The notes: generated by a model not told the origin, from the letters alone. Positions 51,960-61,275 are shown, numbered from the stretch's first letter. The stretch is DNA of 64,000 nucleotides from CAZSDW01 sp964605705 (GCA_964605705.1 CAZSDW010000004.1:1-64000); one strand, 5' to 3'. A program made the numbers and translations.

Positions 51960-52937
51960 TCACTTTAATAGTTCAAATATCAATGGTATCATCAAGTCCT
52001 GGGTGCTGATACTCGTTGATTTTGCTTTTAAATCAACTTCCAGAAGTTTCTCAAAAACGCTTTTATAATTCCGGTCAGCATAATTTCGGTAGGCGCTCTC
52101 GTAAAGCTCGCGCGTTTTTTTGATAGGATAATAGTCGCTTTGGGTGCCGGCATGAATCTGCTGATATGCCCAAACATTCGCGAATAATCGGTACAGCGAA
52201 GAAATAAAGTAAGGAGTATCGATACCGGTTTCTATCAGTGCCAGACAGATGTGGATTGCCTGGTAGAGATCTCTTTCTGCGACAGCCTGATTGAAATCCG
52301 CCATCTGGTAATTCTTTTCGCTGCCTACTACAGCGCGAACATTTTCGAGAGTAATTTCCGGTTTATCACCGATGTAAATGAGGATTTTTTCGATTTCCGC
52401 GAAAGCATGGCTGAGAGAATCGTTGGTGGATATGGAAAGAATTTCGAGCGCTTCGGGGCTGATCTGGTATCCCTCTTTTTTTATCTTGCGTTGGATCAAT
52501 ACCGGGAACTGGCGTGGATACGGTGACCAGATTGATAAGGTTTTAATCGCGGTATGTTTCTTGAGTTTATTTAGTAATGTGCTTTTCTGTCCACCAGCCG
52601 CGGTCAAAATCAGAAGCGTATTCGGGTCAGGAGCGTCCAAATAGCTGAGCAGTGATTTATGATATCGGTTAGAGAGGTTGGTTATTTCTTTAAATATGAT
52701 GATTTGCCGGGAGGCGAACATCCCGATATTTACGAGACTCTGTAAAAATTCATCGCCGGTGTCCTCTGATCCGTAAAAGACTTTTTTCTCGGCTGCCGCG
52801 CTGGATTTTTGGATGAAACCTGTTGACAAACTGCCGATGACTTCCTCTTCCAGGTAGAGATCGTCTCCGTACAGGAGATAAACAGCGCCGAGTTGCCCGG
52901 CTTCAATTTTTTCCAGTTCGTCGAGTATAAATGCCAT
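51960..52937 (-). CDS. holA: DNA polymerase III delta subunit
   Basis: The clamp-loader delta subunit, 325 aa. It has AVYLLYGDDLYLEEEVIGSL at the N-terminus, LLSYLDAPDPNTLLILTAAG, KKHTAIKTLSIWSPYPRQFPVLIQRKIKKEGYQISPEALEIL and the C-terminal collar domain. Recognition rests on overall pattern; delta subunits are divergent. Confidence 0.86.
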   Translation of the reverse strand: MAFILDELEKIEAGQLGAVYLLYGDDLYLEEEVIGSLSTGFIQKSSAAAEKKVFYGSEDTGDEFLQSLVNIGMFASRQIIIFKEITNLSNRYHKSLLSYLDAPDPNTLLILTAAGGQKSTLLNKLKKHTAIKTLSIWSPYPRQFPVLIQRKIKKEGYQISPEALEILSISTNDSLSHAFAEIEKILIYIGDKPEITLENVRAVVGSEKNYQMADFNQAVAERDLYQAIHICLALIETGIDTPYFISSLYRLFANVWAYQQIHAGTQSDYYPIKKTRELYESAYRNYADRNYKSVFEKLLEVDLKAKSTSISTQDLMIPLIFELLK

Positions 52938-52966
52938 TATCTATCCAATTTTCCTCAATGACAGGA

Positions 52967-53776
52967 TTAACCAATGAATATCAAAACAATCAGTCCGGCG
53001 GCAAAACAGTAAGGCGCGAACCAGGCAAATTTACCGCTTTTCAAAACAGACAATAAAATTCGGATAGCAAGGTAGCCGATGATGAAAGAAGCCAAAAAAC
53101 CTGTCAACATCGGACCGACAGCGATTCCGGTCACCTCTGCCGAAAACAGGTCAATGATATGCAGTAAAGCGGCGCCGAGGATAGCCGGAATTGCGAGAAG
53201 AAACGAAAAGCGGGCGGCATTTTCCCGCGAGATTCCCATCAGCAAAGCGCTGCTGATGGTAAAACCGGACCGTGAAATTCCCGGTAATATCGCGATCGCC
53301 TGAGCAACGCCGACCAGCAGTGATTTGCCGGCGGAAAGTTCTTTTTTCGGCGCATTGATAAAATGGCTTAATAAGATTATTGTCCCGGTAACCATTAAAG
53401 TCACACCGACAAGGTTGATATTGTGAAATATGGAAACAAAGAGATCCTCAAAGAAAAGCCCGGCAAAAACCGCCGGAATGGTCCCGATAACGACATATAT
53501 ACTCAGGCGGAAAAACGGATCATCTTGATAGGTGGTGTTAATGTTTTTATGGGTAATTCCACGGAAAAGGCTCCGGATCATTTGCATGATATCATTGAAA
53601 TAGACAACCAATACACTCAGCAGAGTACCGCAATGGACAAAAACCTCAAAAGCGATATTGTCACTGCTGATTTTCAGCAGGTGTTGAAAAATCACCAGGT
53701 GCCCGGAACTACTGATCGGTAAAAACTCCGTCAGTCCCTGCACAATTCCAAGAACAATTGCATCGAAATATCCCAT
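52967..53776 (-). CDS. uppP: Undecaprenyl-diphosphatase
   Basis: It recycles the lipid carrier for peptidoglycan and surface glycans. The 269 aa polytopic protein has GIVQGLTEFLPISSSGHLVI (motif 1) and PGISRSGFTISSALLMGISRENAARFSFLLAIPAILGA (motif 2), with eight hydrophobic segments. Its function fits the glycan locus and peptidoglycan synthesis. It is divergent from the dehydrogenase across 193 nt. Confidence 0.96.
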   Translation of the reverse strand: MGYFDAIVLGIVQGLTEFLPISSSGHLVIFQHLLKISSDNIAFEVFVHCGTLLSVLVVYFNDIMQMIRSLFRGITHKNINTTYQDDPFFRLSIYVVIGTIPAVFAGLFFEDLFVSIFHNINLVGVTLMVTGTIILLSHFINAPKKELSAGKSLLVGVAQAIAILPGISRSGFTISSALLMGISRENAARFSFLLAIPAILGAALLHIIDLFSAEVTGIAVGPMLTGFLASFIIGYLAIRILLSVLKSGKFAWFAPYCFAAGLIVLIFIG

Positions 53777-53918
53777 ATGGCAAAAACCTTTCCAGGTAAA
53801 AATTAGGATGTCGTTTAACGGGGTGGAATATTAATTAAATGACGACAGGTAACAATTCAGACCAAATATATATAAAAAATCTTTTTGTGTAAACAATAAT
53901 TTTCACCGTAACGAATTT

Positions 53919-53948
53919 TTGTGTTTTCAATCAAACAATGCATAATAT
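53919..53948 (+). promoter_or_regulatory. Candidate promoter of the D-lactate dehydrogenase-like gene
   Basis: TTGTGT (53919-53924) and TAATAT (53943-53948) are spaced by 18 nt. A GGAGG follows at 53958-53962, 7 nt before the ATG. The -35 match is poor. Confidence 0.4.
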
Positions 53949-53969
53949 TCAATTTACGGAGGCGCTCTG

Positions 53970-55019
53970 ATGAAACCGATAAAAATTGCACTTTTTGATG
54001 CAAAGCCCTATGATATTGAATCCTTTCAGCGGATCAATCCGGAGTTTGGATTTCAGGTGAAATATTTTAAGAATCATCTGACGGCTGACACTGTCAAACT
54101 GACGGAAGGTTATGACGTAATTTGTGCGTTTGTCAATGATCAGATTGACCGGGAAATTATTGATGCCCTTGTGAAATACAGGATTAGACTGATTGCCCTG
54201 CGTTCCGCGGGTTATAATAATGTGGAATTAGCGGCGGCATATAAACACATTCATGTCGTGCGGGTACCCTCGTACTCGCCCTATGCCATTGCTGAACATA
54301 CTGTCGCCCTGATAATGGCATTGAACCGTAAAACGCACCGGGCTTTTTACCGGATTCGGGACAATAATTTTACGATAAATGGGCTTAAAGGTTTTGATAT
54401 GTTCGGAAAAACCGCCGGTGTCATCGGGACGGGGAGAATCGGGACAGTGCTCATTGGCATTTTAAAGGGATTTGGCATGCGGGTGCTGGCGTTTGATCCA
54501 TATCCGGACCAGAAGAGGGCTGAGGAAACCGGATTTGAATATGTTTCGCTCGATGAGCTGTACAAAGAATCGGACATCATTTCACTGAATTGTCCCCTGA
54601 CCAAAGAGACCTATCATCTCATCAACAAAGCGAGTATCGCCAAAATGAAAGATGGTGTTATGCTGATTAATACCGGACGTGGTCATCTGGTGGACACCAA
54701 AGACCTGATTGGTGCCCTGAAAGCGAATAAAATTGGCGCAGCCGGGCTGGATGTTTATGAAGAGGAGAGCGAATTTTTCTTCGAGGATTTTTCCAATCAG
54801 ATTGTTGGTGATGATGTGCTGGCGCGGCTGATGACCTTTAATAATGTGCTGATTACATCGCACCAGGGTTTTTTTACGAACGAAGCCCTGGAAAATATTG
54901 CGCGGACAACGTTGCAGAATATTCAGGATTATTTTGCCGGAAAACCGCTCCTGAATGAAATTTGCTATCACTGTAAAGAGGATGATTGCCGCAAGAATAA
55001 ATTGGGACGCTGTTTTTAA
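53970..55019 (+). CDS. D-2-hydroxyacid dehydrogenase, D-lactate dehydrogenase-like, with Cys-rich tail
   Basis: A 349 aa NAD-dependent dehydrogenase of the LdhA type. It has LRSAGYNNVELAA with the substrate Arg region, SPYAIAEHTVALIMALNRKTHRAFYRIRDNNF, the Rossmann loop GVIGTGRIGTVL (near residue 150), and the catalytic His in LITSHQGFFTNEAL. It likely reduces pyruvate to D-lactate during fermentation. The C-terminus is unusual: after NEI it carries C-x2-C-x4-C-x7-C ending in CF, which could bind a metal or form disulfides. Confidence 0.92.
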   Translation: MKPIKIALFDAKPYDIESFQRINPEFGFQVKYFKNHLTADTVKLTEGYDVICAFVNDQIDREIIDALVKYRIRLIALRSAGYNNVELAAAYKHIHVVRVPSYSPYAIAEHTVALIMALNRKTHRAFYRIRDNNFTINGLKGFDMFGKTAGVIGTGRIGTVLIGILKGFGMRVLAFDPYPDQKRAEETGFEYVSLDELYKESDIISLNCPLTKETYHLINKASIAKMKDGVMLINTGRGHLVDTKDLIGALKANKIGAAGLDVYEEESEFFFEDFSNQIVGDDVLARLMTFNNVLITSHQGFFTNEALENIARTTLQNIQDYFAGKPLLNEICYHCKEDDCRKNKLGRCF

Positions 55020-55024
55020 TTAAC

Positions 55025-55714
55025 TCACTGTTCCGCATTCATCGGCGTGATATCGGCATCGATAAAAATTTCAACCCGCCGATTTTTGGATCGTCCTTCA
55101 ATGGTATCATTACCAGCGATTGGACGAAATTCACCGTATCCCAACGCTGAAAATTTACCCTCGTCTATCCCGGAGATATGACTCAAAAATTGAACTACCT
55201 CCAGCGCCCGGGCGGAACTGAGTTCCCAGTTGCTGGAATAGCGACCGCCGCGAATTTGCCAGTTATCGGTATGACCTTCTACCCGGATTTCGACATTCAG
55301 CTGATGCTGACTATGCTGCAATGCTTCATAAAAATCGTGTAGCTCGGGATCATTTTGAATGCTCAGCAATCGTGACTGCTTGACCGTATTGCCGATGTGT
55401 TCCAGGATGGGACGGAGTGCCGGAGTGATGTCAGCGGAGTTGATATCGAAAAAATACTCACCGCTGATGGTCAACTGGACCCCTTTGGTCGTGCGCCGGA
55501 CAGTGATGTTTTTATCGAGATGCTGTTCGGTGACATAACTGTCAAGTTTCTGCTCGGTTTCAGATAACAGCAGATCGAGCATGCGGTAAATGTTGTTTTC
55601 CGCTTCATTCAAAATGACGATCATGAGGATGAAAAAGGTCAGCAGGAGGGTCACCATATCGCCATAAGTGATCAGCCAGGTCGCTTTGAGAGCTTGTACC
55701 GTTGACGTCTTCAT
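55025..55714 (-). CDS. MotB/OmpA-family peptidoglycan-binding motor protein
   Basis: About 229 aa. One N-terminal transmembrane helix with ATWLITYGDMVTLLLTFFILMIVIL carries the conserved Asp of the MotB ion path. A linker follows, then an OmpA-like domain with VEGHTDNWQIRGGRYSSNWELSSARALEVVQFL and FSALGYGEFRPIAGND...RSKNRRVEIFI. There is no motA or flagellar gene beside it. ATG 55714 is chosen over an in-frame ATG 9 nt upstream. It could serve flagella, gliding or another ion-driven stator. Confidence 0.88.
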   Translation of the reverse strand: MKTSTVQALKATWLITYGDMVTLLLTFFILMIVILNEAENNIYRMLDLLLSETEQKLDSYVTEQHLDKNITVRRTTKGVQLTISGEYFFDINSADITPALRPILEHIGNTVKQSRLLSIQNDPELHDFYEALQHSQHQLNVEIRVEGHTDNWQIRGGRYSSNWELSSARALEVVQFLSHISGIDEGKFSALGYGEFRPIAGNDTIEGRSKNRRVEIFIDADITPMNAEQ

Positions 55715-55918
55715 CGAAATCAAATTTATGAAAACGAATGGCAGAAAAAAAGGTAAACCTGACGATCGAAATATTAGCCGGAATAATTCACGGCATTGAT
55801 AGTCATTTCCAATCCTTAAACAGGAGGTTCTCCAAAATAGTTTGTTATAATATTTAAATCCGTAAATTGTTACTATTCCTTGGCTAATTCATCTAATTTA
55901 AAAAATAAAGGCATGGAT

Positions 55919-56245
55919 ATGATGAATACAGATACGAAAAGTTTTAGTGATTTGGTGACCAATTCGGACAAACCGGTCCTGGTGGATTTCTGGGCGGAGT
56001 GGTGCGGTCCCTGCCGCATGGTTTCACCGGTGGTGGAGCAGATCGCCAGAGAGTACAGCGGCAAATTAACCACCGTTAAAGTGAATGTGGACAAAAAACC
56101 GCAGGTGGCTTCAAAATATGATATCCGCAGCATTCCGACTATCATGATGTTCTGGAAAGGACAACCAATCATGCGAGTCACCGGGGCGCTGCCCTACCAC
56201 CGATTAAAGGAACAGATTGATAATCATTTTCCGAATATATGTTGA
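55919..56245 (+). CDS. trxA: Thioredoxin
   Basis: About 108 aa, with the redox site VDFWAEWCGPCRMVSP and the cis-Pro loop IRSIPTIMMFWKGQ. Starts at ATG 55919 or 55922, 7-10 nt after AAAGG; the upstream extension to 55880 has no SD. A TATAAT box lies at 55846-55851. It precedes hydE by 93 nt. Confidence 0.94.
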   Translation: MMNTDTKSFSDLVTNSDKPVLVDFWAEWCGPCRMVSPVVEQIAREYSGKLTTVKVNVDKKPQVASKYDIRSIPTIMMFWKGQPIMRVTGALPYHRLKEQIDNHFPNIC

Positions 56246-56338
56246 TAATTTCTATTATTCTGATGATAAACAATTGTATTTCTTATCTAAAACCTGCATA
56301 TTCGCCGGTCGTGTTGGTTGATTAAATGAAGAAATAGA

Positions 56339-57436
56339 ATGAGTCAAATTCAGAATATTATTGATAAAAATACATTCGACAAATCGGATCTGGTAAACCT
56401 TTTATCTATCGAAAACCCGGCTGATCTGAAAATCCTGTACGAGGCAGCCTACAACGTTAAAACAGCATTTGTGGGGAATATCGTCTATTTTCGGGGAATT
56501 ATCGAGTTCAGCAATATCTGCACAAAAAACTGTTATTACTGCGGTATCCGGCGGGACAATCGGGATATTCAGCGCTATATAATGAGCGAATCCGAAATTC
56601 TCAATGCGGTGCGCTGGGTATGGGAAGCGGAATATGGTTCGCTGGTATTGCAAAGCGGTGAACGGATGGATCCGACATTTATCGATTTTGTCGAGCAGTT
56701 ATTGGATAAAATCCGGGCAATAACAAATGGTGAATTAGGCATTACGCTGAGCCTTGGCGAGCAATCCGAAGAGACCTACCGGCGCTGGTTCGAGGCAGGT
56801 GCTCATCGATACCTGTTAAGAATCGAAACCAGTAATCGTGAACTATACCGCTCGCTCCATCCCGAAGATCATGATTTTGAACAGCGTTTACATTCGTTGG
56901 AACTATTACGGAAAATTGGCTATCAGGTTGGCACGGGTGTCATGATTGGCTTGCCGGGACAGACAATTGACGATCTGGCTGAAGATGTCCTGTTTCTTAA
57001 AAAGTATGATGTGGATATGATCGGTATGGGTCCGTTTATCCCGCATAAAGACACACCGCTGGCAAATTCCCTGGGTGATTTTGAAAAGATAAAATTACAC
57101 CAGCTGGAACTCGGCTTGAAAATGGTGGCGGTGACCCGCCTGCTGCTGAAAGATGTGAACATTGCCGCAACCACCGCTCTGCAGGCGCTGCAGCATGATG
57201 GGCGGGAGCTGGGTATTCAAGCCGGGGCGAATATTATCATGCCCAATATCACTGACACCAAATACCGGGAAGCCTATCAGCTGTACGATGATAAACCCTG
57301 CCTGGATGAGAATTCCTCCATGTGTAAAGACTGCCTTGAATTGCGGATACAAACCCTTGGTGAAAGTATTGGCTATAATCAATGGGGCGACAGCCCGCAC
57401 TTCTTCAAACGGAATGCCAAACCACCAAGTCACTAA
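56339..57436 (+). CDS. hydE: [FeFe]-hydrogenase H-cluster maturase HydE
   Basis: A radical SAM enzyme of 365 aa. The cluster is ICTKNCYYCGIR (near residue 62), followed by YIMSESEILNAVRW, SLVLQSGERMDPTFIDFVEQLLDKI and GAHRYLLRIETSNRELYRSLHPEDHDF, which match HydE rather than BioB or PylB. It implies that the cell makes an [FeFe]-hydrogenase, supporting an anaerobic lifestyle; hydF, hydG and the hydrogenase are not in the window. The last codons (PPSH) and stop lie inside an 8-nt-period repeat. Confidence 0.92.
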   Translation: MSQIQNIIDKNTFDKSDLVNLLSIENPADLKILYEAAYNVKTAFVGNIVYFRGIIEFSNICTKNCYYCGIRRDNRDIQRYIMSESEILNAVRWVWEAEYGSLVLQSGERMDPTFIDFVEQLLDKIRAITNGELGITLSLGEQSEETYRRWFEAGAHRYLLRIETSNRELYRSLHPEDHDFEQRLHSLELLRKIGYQVGTGVMIGLPGQTIDDLAEDVLFLKKYDVDMIGMGPFIPHKDTPLANSLGDFEKIKLHQLELGLKMVAVTRLLLKDVNIAATTALQALQHDGRELGIQAGANIIMPNITDTKYREAYQLYDDKPCLDENSSMCKDCLELRIQTLGESIGYNQWGDSPHFFKRNAKPPSH

Positions 57437-57446
57437 GGCACAAAGA
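57423..57446 (+). repeat. 8-nt-period intergenic repeat, copy A (hydE end)
   Basis: Units CACCAAGT, CACTAAGG and CACAAAGA occur in tandem. The hydE stop codon TAA (57434-57436) is formed by the second unit. Confidence 0.7.
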
Positions 57447-57561
57447 GCAGTTTTTTATGACTGTTGCATTGCTCTCAGTCTTCACTGTGTCACGCCGGAC
57501 AGGCTGTGTTACAACCAATTGTGCTGGACCTCTGAGTAATATCGATAGTTTTTATTAAGAT

Positions 57562-57585
57562 ACTTAGTGTTTTGGTGTCTTTGTG
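57562..57585 (-). repeat. 8-nt-period intergenic repeat, copy B (ligA end)
   Basis: On the minus strand the units read CACAAAGA, CACCAAAA and CACTAAGT, so copies A and B form an imperfect inverted pair enclosing about 115 nt. Copy B ends one base before the ligA stop codon. The spacer has no gene. Confidence 0.7.
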
Positions 57586-57586
57586 G

Positions 57587-59587
57587 TTATTTAATTAAAT
57601 CCAGGAACTCGGATTCGGAGAGGATTGTGACACCCAGTTCCCGGGCTTTGGCGGCTTTGGAGCCGGCATTTTCACCAATCACTACATAATCAGTTTTTTG
57701 GCTGACCGATGACGAGGCTTTTCCCCCCAGTTTTTCAACCATCGCTTTGGCTTCGTCACGGCTGAAGTGGGTCAGGGCGCCGGTGAAGACAAAAGTTTTA
57801 CCGGTAAATTTTAATGTTTCCTGGGTCGTTTCGGATTCTTCGAATTGAATACCGCCATCAAGGAGTCTTTCGATGGTTTGAATATTACGCTGTTCGTCAA
57901 AGAAATCACGAATGGATTTTGCTACGATCGGTCCGACACCATCGATGGATTCAAGAGTTTCAAAACTGGCGTCGATAACTTTATCAAGCGTCCTTAATGC
58001 TTTTTGCAGCACTTTGCCCATGTGTTCGCCGACATTGGGAATACCGAGGGCGTGGATAAAACGCGCCAGTGTGGTTTTCCGGCTGGCGTCGATGGCGTCA
58101 ATGGTATTCTGAGCGGATTTCTCCGCCATGCGTTCCAGCGCCGCGATCTGACCTTTTTCCAGAAAATAGATATCGGCGACATTTTTAATCAGCCCGCTTG
58201 CCACCATCTGTTCAATCAGTTTGTCGCCGAGTCCGTCAATATCCAGCGCCCGTTTGGAGACAAAATGCTGGATGCTGCGGATAATACGGGCGGGGCAGCT
58301 GATATTCTGGCAGCGATGCTTGGCTTCACCTGCGGGGCGAATGACATGACCGCCACACACCGGACATTCAGCAGGAATTTGATAGGGAATTTCCGAACCG
58401 GTCCGGCGCTCGGTAATGACTTTGACGACCTGGGGAATCACATCGCCAGCCCGCTGGATAACCACCCAGTCACCAACACGAATGTCTTTTCGGTCGATCT
58501 CATCCTGGTTATGCAGGGTAGCGTTTGATACGATTACTCCGCCGACCTCGACAGGAGTTAAATTTGCGACCGGTGTGATCGATCCGGTGCGCCCGACACT
58601 GGCTTCGATATCTAATATTTGAGTGATTTCCTGCCGGGCTTTGAATTTACCGGCGATTGCCCAGCGTGGGCTGCGGGATTTGATGCCCAATTTTTGCTGC
58701 TGAGCGATGGAATTGACTTTAAAAACCACCCCGTCAATATCGTATGAGATACTGTCACGTTTCGATTCAATCGAGTGATAATATTCAATTAACTCATCAG
58801 CAGTGCGACAAAGTGAAATCAGCGGATTGACCCGGAATCCCCACATCGGTAATGTTTGTATAAACTCATGATGTGATTTGAAGGTTTTTCCCTCGATACT
58901 ACCCAGGGAATAGCAGTAAATACTCAAAGGGCGGGCAGCGGTAATCCGGGAATCCAGTTGGCGCAGCGAACCGGCTGCTGAATTACGGGGATTGGCAAAA
59001 GGCTGATTCCCATCAGCTAACTGCTTTTCATTTAATTTCTCAAAATCCCGCCGATCCATATAGACTTCGCCACGGACCTCAAGGAGCGATGGAATCGGGA
59101 TTTGATCATCCTGAAGTTTGAGTGGAATGGATCGAATGGTTCGCAGGTTCTGCGTAATGTCTTCACCGGTGACGCCGTCACCCCGGGTAGAACCGTTGAC
59201 AAAAACGCCGTTTTCGTAAACCAGTTCAACCGCCAGTCCATCGATTTTTGGCTCGGCAACAAATTCGGTTGTTTCACCGGGTAAAGCTTTCTGAACGCGA
59301 TTGATAAAATCCAGTAATTCCACTGCGTTCATGGCATTATCGAGGCTGAGCAGCGGTACCCGATGAGTGGTGGTCCGGAATTCAGACAATGGCGTCGCCC
59401 CGACGCGCTGGGTCGGTGAATCGCTGGATTTCAGATCAGGATACGTTTCTTCTAATCGTTGTAATTCCCGCAAAAGCCGGTCATACTCAGCATCGCTGAT
59501 GGTGGGATTATCGAGGACGTAATAGTTATAATTTGCCTGATTTATCTGTTGTCGAAGTTCTTCAATTTTTTGTCTGAACAGATTCAT
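57587..59587 (-). CDS. ligA: NAD+-dependent DNA ligase
   Basis: It seals nicks in replication. The 666 aa protein shows YYVLDNPTISDAEYDRLLREL (NAD site), the adenylated Lys in EPKIDGLAVELVYENG, SAAGSLRQLDSR, the OB fold, a four-Cys zinc finger (CPVC...CQNISC), helix-hairpin-helix repeats and a C-terminal BRCT domain (FTGKTFVFTGALTHFSRDEA). Complete and of normal length. Confidence 0.97.
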   Translation of the reverse strand: MNLFRQKIEELRQQINQANYNYYVLDNPTISDAEYDRLLRELQRLEETYPDLKSSDSPTQRVGATPLSEFRTTTHRVPLLSLDNAMNAVELLDFINRVQKALPGETTEFVAEPKIDGLAVELVYENGVFVNGSTRGDGVTGEDITQNLRTIRSIPLKLQDDQIPIPSLLEVRGEVYMDRRDFEKLNEKQLADGNQPFANPRNSAAGSLRQLDSRITAARPLSIYCYSLGSIEGKTFKSHHEFIQTLPMWGFRVNPLISLCRTADELIEYYHSIESKRDSISYDIDGVVFKVNSIAQQQKLGIKSRSPRWAIAGKFKARQEITQILDIEASVGRTGSITPVANLTPVEVGGVIVSNATLHNQDEIDRKDIRVGDWVVIQRAGDVIPQVVKVITERRTGSEIPYQIPAECPVCGGHVIRPAGEAKHRCQNISCPARIIRSIQHFVSKRALDIDGLGDKLIEQMVASGLIKNVADIYFLEKGQIAALERMAEKSAQNTIDAIDASRKTTLARFIHALGIPNVGEHMGKVLQKALRTLDKVIDASFETLESIDGVGPIVAKSIRDFFDEQRNIQTIERLLDGGIQFEESETTQETLKFTGKTFVFTGALTHFSRDEAKAMVEKLGGKASSSVSQKTDYVVIGENAGSKAAKARELGVTILSESEFLDLIK

Positions 59588-59750
59588 GTTGCAAATTTAT
59601 CGATTTCGGTTGATAATGTATATGAAAAAGGCGACAGATTGATGTCTGACACATGCAGATTTGCAATAGTAAAGATGAAAAATCTTGTACCAATACAAAT
59701 CATTTTCATACGCTGTGTTTGATAAAATATTGTCCCGGAATTCGAAGTGC

Positions 59751-59780
59751 TTGACTTCTTCAAATCTGGATATTTATATT
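59751..59780 (+). promoter_or_regulatory. Candidate promoter of the secreted propeller gene
   Basis: TTGACT (59751-59756) and TATATT (59775-59780) are spaced by 18 nt. These are the same boxes as in the trp attenuator promoter, supporting a TTGACT/TATATT-like housekeeping consensus in this organism. Confidence 0.55.
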
Positions 59781-59834
59781 GAAATATAAATAACGGGGGC
59801 AGAAGCGGTGAGTCTGAACCGCAAGGAAGATTTT

Positions 59835-61274
59835 ATGGATATGAGATTATATATTTTTTTGTTGTGCCTGGTGAGTTTTGGCCTATTTGCCGCAGAGTAC
59901 ACCGTGCCCCGGGCGGCATACTCATTAGATGCTGAAGACCTGGATCTGGATGGCGATAGGGATATTGTGGTGGGACATATAGTAAGTTGGCAAAACAGTC
60001 AAATCGAGCGAAAAACAATCAGTATTTTAAAAAATGTCGAGTATGGGAATTTCACTGTCTTCGACACAAATATCAGTTACTGCGGTTATCAGGAAAATAT
60101 ATTGGCAAAAAAAATAGATGGCGATGGTTATCCTGATTTGATCACTTTTATGTCTGATTTTTCATCAGGAGTGGCAGATAGATATATCAGAATTTACTAT
60201 AATGATTATGGTACATTCGATACATACAAGGATTACACATTGAATAGTGATGATACTTTTTCTGAGATAACCTCTGGTGATGTGGATGGTGACGTTGACA
60301 TTGATATAGTCGTTGGCTCAAATCAGAGCCAATTTTGGGGAGTTCTATATAATGACGGTACAGGTCAGTTTTCGCTACCCACCTACTATTCTATCGGTTA
60401 TCCGGCAGATATTAAATGCGGTGATCTAAACGATGATCACCGGGATGATGTTATTATATGTAGTGGATCTGTGCAGGTATTTTTCAGTGACACATCTGGA
60501 TTTACTCATGCAATTATTGATTCAATTGAACATGAGACTGAGATTGCGGATATAGATCAAGACGGAGATCAGGATATGGTGGGACTGTATAATATATATC
60601 TGGCTGGCTATACCGGGATTACGCTATATGAAAATCAGGGGAATAGAGCGTTCAAGGTTCACGATGAGGTTCTATTTCAACCAGCGCTCTCTTATCTTGA
60701 ACTGGCTGATATGAATCACGACAGTCTGCCGGATGTGGTTTGCACCGGGGATGATGGTATTTACATTCTCTGGAACCGGGGCAGTTATCAACTCTCTGAT
60801 CCAGAGTTCGTCGAGGTTCCAAATCACGATGCCGGATTACTTCAATCCATCTGTGCCGATCTGGATGGGAATGGATATCCTGATCTGATCGCGGTCCGCT
60901 ATAATCATTATGCCCTTTCTGGAAATCTGCACATTTTGTTCAATGACGGGAAGGGCAATTTTGTTGAGAATCCGGTTACCGCAATGGATGAGAAAACGCC
61001 TTTGCTTCCTCAAGATTTTCATTTATACCAGATTTATCCCAATCCTTTCAACGCCTTGACAAAAATCACATATTATTTGCCGACTTCGTGTAAAAACAGG
61101 CTTATCGTATATGATATTTCAGGTCGGGAAATAGCGACATTAATAGATAAATATCAGCCTAGCGGAACATATAGTATTTGCTGGAATGCCGCTATTTTTT
61201 CCAGCGGAGTGTATTTCGCACGGATGACAGCAGGCGATTATAATGCAACCCGGAAGATGTTGTTAATTAAATAA
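59835..61274 (+). CDS. Secreted FG-GAP/VCBS beta-propeller with T9SS-type sorting domain
   Basis: About 479 aa. Signal peptide MDMRLYIFLLCLVSFGLFA. Seven Asp-rich calcium-binding repeats follow, for example DLDLDGDRDIVVG, DGDGYPDLITF, DVDGDVDIDIVVG, DIDQDGDQDMVGL and DLDGNGYPDLIAV, suggesting a seven-bladed propeller. The last 85 residues (LYQIYPNPFNALTKITYYLP ... GVYFARMTAGDYNATRKMLLIK) are a type IX secretion C-terminal sorting domain. Start ATG 59835 has AAGGA upstream; a GTG at 59808 is less likely. Confidence 0.9.
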   Translation: MDMRLYIFLLCLVSFGLFAAEYTVPRAAYSLDAEDLDLDGDRDIVVGHIVSWQNSQIERKTISILKNVEYGNFTVFDTNISYCGYQENILAKKIDGDGYPDLITFMSDFSSGVADRYIRIYYNDYGTFDTYKDYTLNSDDTFSEITSGDVDGDVDIDIVVGSNQSQFWGVLYNDGTGQFSLPTYYSIGYPADIKCGDLNDDHRDDVIICSGSVQVFFSDTSGFTHAIIDSIEHETEIADIDQDGDQDMVGLYNIYLAGYTGITLYENQGNRAFKVHDEVLFQPALSYLELADMNHDSLPDVVCTGDDGIYILWNRGSYQLSDPEFVEVPNHDAGLLQSICADLDGNGYPDLIAVRYNHYALSGNLHILFNDGKGNFVENPVTAMDEKTPLLPQDFHLYQIYPNPFNALTKITYYLPTSCKNRLIVYDISGREIATLIDKYQPSGTYSICWNAAIFSSGVYFARMTAGDYNATRKMLLIK

Positions 61275-61275
61275 A

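Noticed and set aside
55738..55857. 39-codon plus-strand ORF upstream of trxA
   Set aside because: No ribosome site and no recognisable motif; it overlaps the likely promoter region of trxA.
56339..57436. Assignment as biotin synthase or PylB instead of HydE
   Set aside because: The QSGE and RIETSNRELYRSLHP blocks and lack of neighbouring bio or pyl genes favour HydE.
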